From Shimia_B sp039815465 (GTDB lineage Bacteria > Pseudomonadota > Alphaproteobacteria > Rhodobacterales > Rhodobacteraceae): a stretch of DNA of 64,000 nucleotides. The DNA lies in contig JBCBZG010000015.1 in the NCBI GenBank assembly GCA_039815465.1, positions 30,788 through 94,787 on the forward strand, written 5' to 3'. The notes beneath the pieces were generated by a model. That model searched no databases. It had not been told where the DNA came from and saw nothing but the letters and a program-made list of their open reading frames with translations. The translations under genes and the position numbers were made by a program. Below, piece by piece: positions 60,334-64,000 of the stretch (position 1 is the first letter of the stretch; every line of letters begins with the position of its first letter).

Positions 60334-61329
60334 ATGACCCACGCGCCATTTCCCGCTGCGCGCCCACGGCGCCTCCGTTCCACCCCTGCGCTTCGTGCGC
60401 TTGTGTCCGAAAACCTGCTGTCGCCCGCCGATTTCATCTGGCCCGTTTTTGTCATGGATGGCGTCAATGCAGAAGAACCCGTGCCGTCCATGCCCGGCGT
60501 CGTCCGGCGCACGGTAGACCGCGTGGCGCTGGCCGCGCGGGAGGCCCATGCGCTTGGCGTGCCCGCCATCTGCATTTTTCCTTACACCGATCCGTCGCTG
60601 AAAACCGAAGACTGCGCCGAGGCCTGGAACCCAGATAATCTGTCGAACCGCGCCATCCGCGCGATCAAAGACGCGTGCCCGGATATCGCCGTGATGACCG
60701 ATATCGCGCTCGACCCCTACAACATCAACGGCCACGATGGGTATGTCGAAGACGGCGAAATCGTGAACGACCGCACGGTCGAGGCGCTGGTGAAGATGGC
60801 GCTGGCCCAAGCGGACGCCGGTGCCGACATCCTTGGCCCTTCGGACATGATGGACAACCGCATCGGCGCCATGCGCCAAGCGTTAGAAGCCGAGGGCCAT
60901 CAGAATGTCACGATTTTGAGCTATGCCGCGAAATACGCCAGCGCGTTTTATGGGCCATTCCGCGACGCGGTGGGTGCCTCTGGCGCGCTCAAAGGCGACA
61001 AGCGCACCTACCAGATGGACCCGGCCAATGGCGATGAGGCGATGCGCATGATCGCGCGTGACCTCGGCGAAGGCGCAGACATGGTCATGGTCAAACCTGG
61101 GATCGCGTATCTCGACATCTGCTACCGTGTGAAGTCTGAGTTCGGCGTGCCCACCTTCGCCTATCAAGTGTCGGGCGAGTACGCGATGCTCAAAGCCGCC
61201 GCCGCCCAAGGTTGGATCGACGGTGAGGCCACAATGATGGAAAGCCTCATGGCCTTTAAACGCGCGGGTTGTGATGGGGTTTTGACTTATTTCGCGCTCG
61301 ATGCCGCGCGGGTTCTGGCCGACAGCTGA
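60334..61329 (+). CDS. hemB: Delta-aminolevulinic acid dehydratase (porphobilinogen synthase)
   Basis: This 331-residue enzyme condenses two 5-aminolevulinates to porphobilinogen for haem and bacteriochlorophyll. It has TDIALDPYNINGHDGYVEDG, where the three zinc cysteines of the Zn-type enzyme are replaced by Ala/Asp (as in Rhodobacter), the Schiff-base lysines in YAAKYASAFYGPFRDAV and VMVKPGIAYLDI. The ATG at 60334 has AGGA upstream and gives the usual N-terminus; an ATG at 60265 is in frame but unneeded. Confidence 0.95.
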   Translation: MTHAPFPAARPRRLRSTPALRALVSENLLSPADFIWPVFVMDGVNAEEPVPSMPGVVRRTVDRVALAAREAHALGVPAICIFPYTDPSLKTEDCAEAWNPDNLSNRAIRAIKDACPDIAVMTDIALDPYNINGHDGYVEDGEIVNDRTVEALVKMALAQADAGADILGPSDMMDNRIGAMRQALEAEGHQNVTILSYAAKYASAFYGPFRDAVGASGALKGDKRTYQMDPANGDEAMRMIARDLGEGADMVMVKPGIAYLDICYRVKSEFGVPTFAYQVSGEYAMLKAAAAQGWIDGEATMMESLMAFKRAGCDGVLTYFALDAARVLADS

Positions 61330-61412
61330 GACGCTTAGTGACAAGGGCTGCGAAGCGCCCTATTGTACCCGCAGATCGGGACAACCCGGCACAGCAGCGA
61401 TCAGGCATCAAA

Positions 61413-61970
61413 ATGACCCTCACGAGACGGACCTTTTCCCTTGGGCTATTGGCCGGGGGCACCACACTGGCAGGGTGTGGTAACGGCATCGGCAGCAACA
61501 ATGACGCGACGATTGACGCCCGCGTCGATGAAACGCTCCAGTTCATGTACGAGACTTACCCCGACACACTGACGCTCGGGAACAAGGCGACAGGGCTGCT
61601 CGTGATGCCGCTTATCACTGAGGTCGGGCTTGGCTTTGGCGGGTCCTACGGGCGTGGGGCACTGCGTGTGAACGGCGTGACGGTGGATTACTATTCGGCC
61701 GCGTCAGCCTCTGCCGGGTTCCAAATCGGCGCGCAGCAATTCGCCCATGTGCTGTTCTTTATGACCGAGGACGCGCTGCTCGACTTCCGCCGCGGCTCTG
61801 GCTGGGCGGCTGGGGCCGACATCGAATATGCCTTGCAAGATCGGGGCCGCAATGCGCGCGCAGCGACGACGACAACCAACGCGCCGGTCATTGCCGCGCT
61901 CTTTGGTCAGGCGGGGTTCCGCCTTGGCGCAACGCTTGAAGGCACTAAGTACACGCGCATCATTCCATAA
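61413..61970 (+). CDS. YSC84-like (SYLF domain) lipoprotein
   Basis: A protein of 185 residues from ATG 61413. It opens MTLTRRTFSLGLLAGGTTLAG with a twin-arginine (TRRTF) and a lipobox LAGC, so it is probably a lipoprotein with Tat- or Sec-type export. The mature part has KATGLLVMPLITEVGLGFGG and GADIEYALQDRG, the pattern of YSC84/SYLF-type lipid-binding domains. It lies 83 nt after hemB on the same strand; role unknown. Confidence 0.85.
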   Translation: MTLTRRTFSLGLLAGGTTLAGCGNGIGSNNDATIDARVDETLQFMYETYPDTLTLGNKATGLLVMPLITEVGLGFGGSYGRGALRVNGVTVDYYSAASASAGFQIGAQQFAHVLFFMTEDALLDFRRGSGWAAGADIEYALQDRGRNARAATTTTNAPVIAALFGQAGFRLGATLEGTKYTRIIP

Positions 61971-62042
61971 GCGACAAACCACCGCTTTCCATTCCCGCCC
62001 GCGCCGACTAAAGCGCGGGCGAACGCATTTGAGGAGCCCGTT

Positions 62043-63863
<1,821 letters not shown>

Positions 63864-64000
63864 AAGAGTGAGCCGCTAACGCGGCGCGCCTTTCATGGCG
63901 CCCCGCGGCCAAGCCACAAGAGCGCCCCCGGTGCCGCTTAGCAGGGAGCGCCACGAGGAAGACGTTGGGTAAACCCTATCTTCCTTTGGCCCACAAAAAA
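63864..64000. other. Short non-coding end of window
   Basis: The last 137 bp after typA hold no convincing gene. A partial inverted repeat with ends CGCGGCGCGCC and GGCGCCCCGCG (about 63880-63910) may be a transcription terminator without a T tract. Confidence 0.3.

Overview
The window is GC-rich chromosomal DNA from a marine alphaproteobacterium, most likely a Rhodobacteraceae/Roseobacter-group member. This is inferred from the gene content: VPLPA-CTERM secreted proteins, the pst-pho operon, choline-O-sulfate/carnitine genes, a urea ABC transporter, RTX proteins and a HemB without zinc cysteines. No 16S or other marker gene is present, so genus and species cannot be fixed.

Region 1 (1 to about 5.6 kb, all minus strand) is the replication end and part of the virion end of a tailless, membrane-containing phage of the PM2/corticovirus type, cut by the left edge of the window. 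In transcription order it holds a small HTH protein, a lambda-O-like initiator with four 19-bp inverted-repeat iterons inside its own gene, a methyltransferase-like protein whose gene carries a cluster of CAGCTG sites, small accessory proteins, a zinc-ribbon protein, a membrane protein, a P9-like packaging ATPase, a terminator, two tiny one-helix membrane proteins, a PM2 P2-like double-jelly-roll capsid protein and the start of one more gene. No integrase is visible. This is the most unusual part of the window.

Region 2 (5.6-22.5 kb) is core chromosome: a VPLPA-CTERM protein whose sorting signal is cut off by an in-frame amber codon; phoR and, behind a clear three-half-site Pho box, pstSCAB-phoU-phoB; a Cys/Met PLP enzyme, gamma-carbonic anhydrase, gmk and yicC; class II DAHP synthase; a GlxA/AraC regulator; TrhA; a DCC-family protein and DgkA.

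Region 3 (22.5-34.6 kb) is a quaternary-amine uptake and catabolism locus: a choline/betaine-type ABC transporter (minus), a second GlxA/AraC regulator, then a plus-strand run of a CntA-like Rieske oxygenase, choline sulfatase, SDR, BKACE (DUF849), aldehyde dehydrogenase, second SDR and L-carnitine dehydrogenase. Substrates would be imported as choline sulfate, choline, betaine or carnitine and fed towards glycine betaine and acetoacetate.

Region 4 (34.9-40.9 kb) is the urtABCDE urea transporter. Region 5 (40.9-51.3 kb) is an accessory surface/secretion region with two paralogous RTX proteins, a beta-barrel-like outer-membrane protein, a small secreted protein and a three-gene glycosyltransferase cluster. 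Region 6 (51.3-64 kb) is mainly housekeeping: XRE-cupin regulator, acyl-CoA synthetase, FrnE/DsbA, Bcr/CflA transporter, an intact VPLPA-CTERM protein, mfd, a membrane protein, hemB, a YSC84-like lipoprotein and typA.

Recurring non-coding structure: each of the three ABC substrate-binding-protein genes (pstS, choX-like, urtA) is followed at once by a strong intercistronic hairpin, and a 56-bp double-hairpin repeat occurs twice between operon genes (30.46 and 38.21 kb). No rRNA, tRNA, CRISPR array or insertion sequence was seen.
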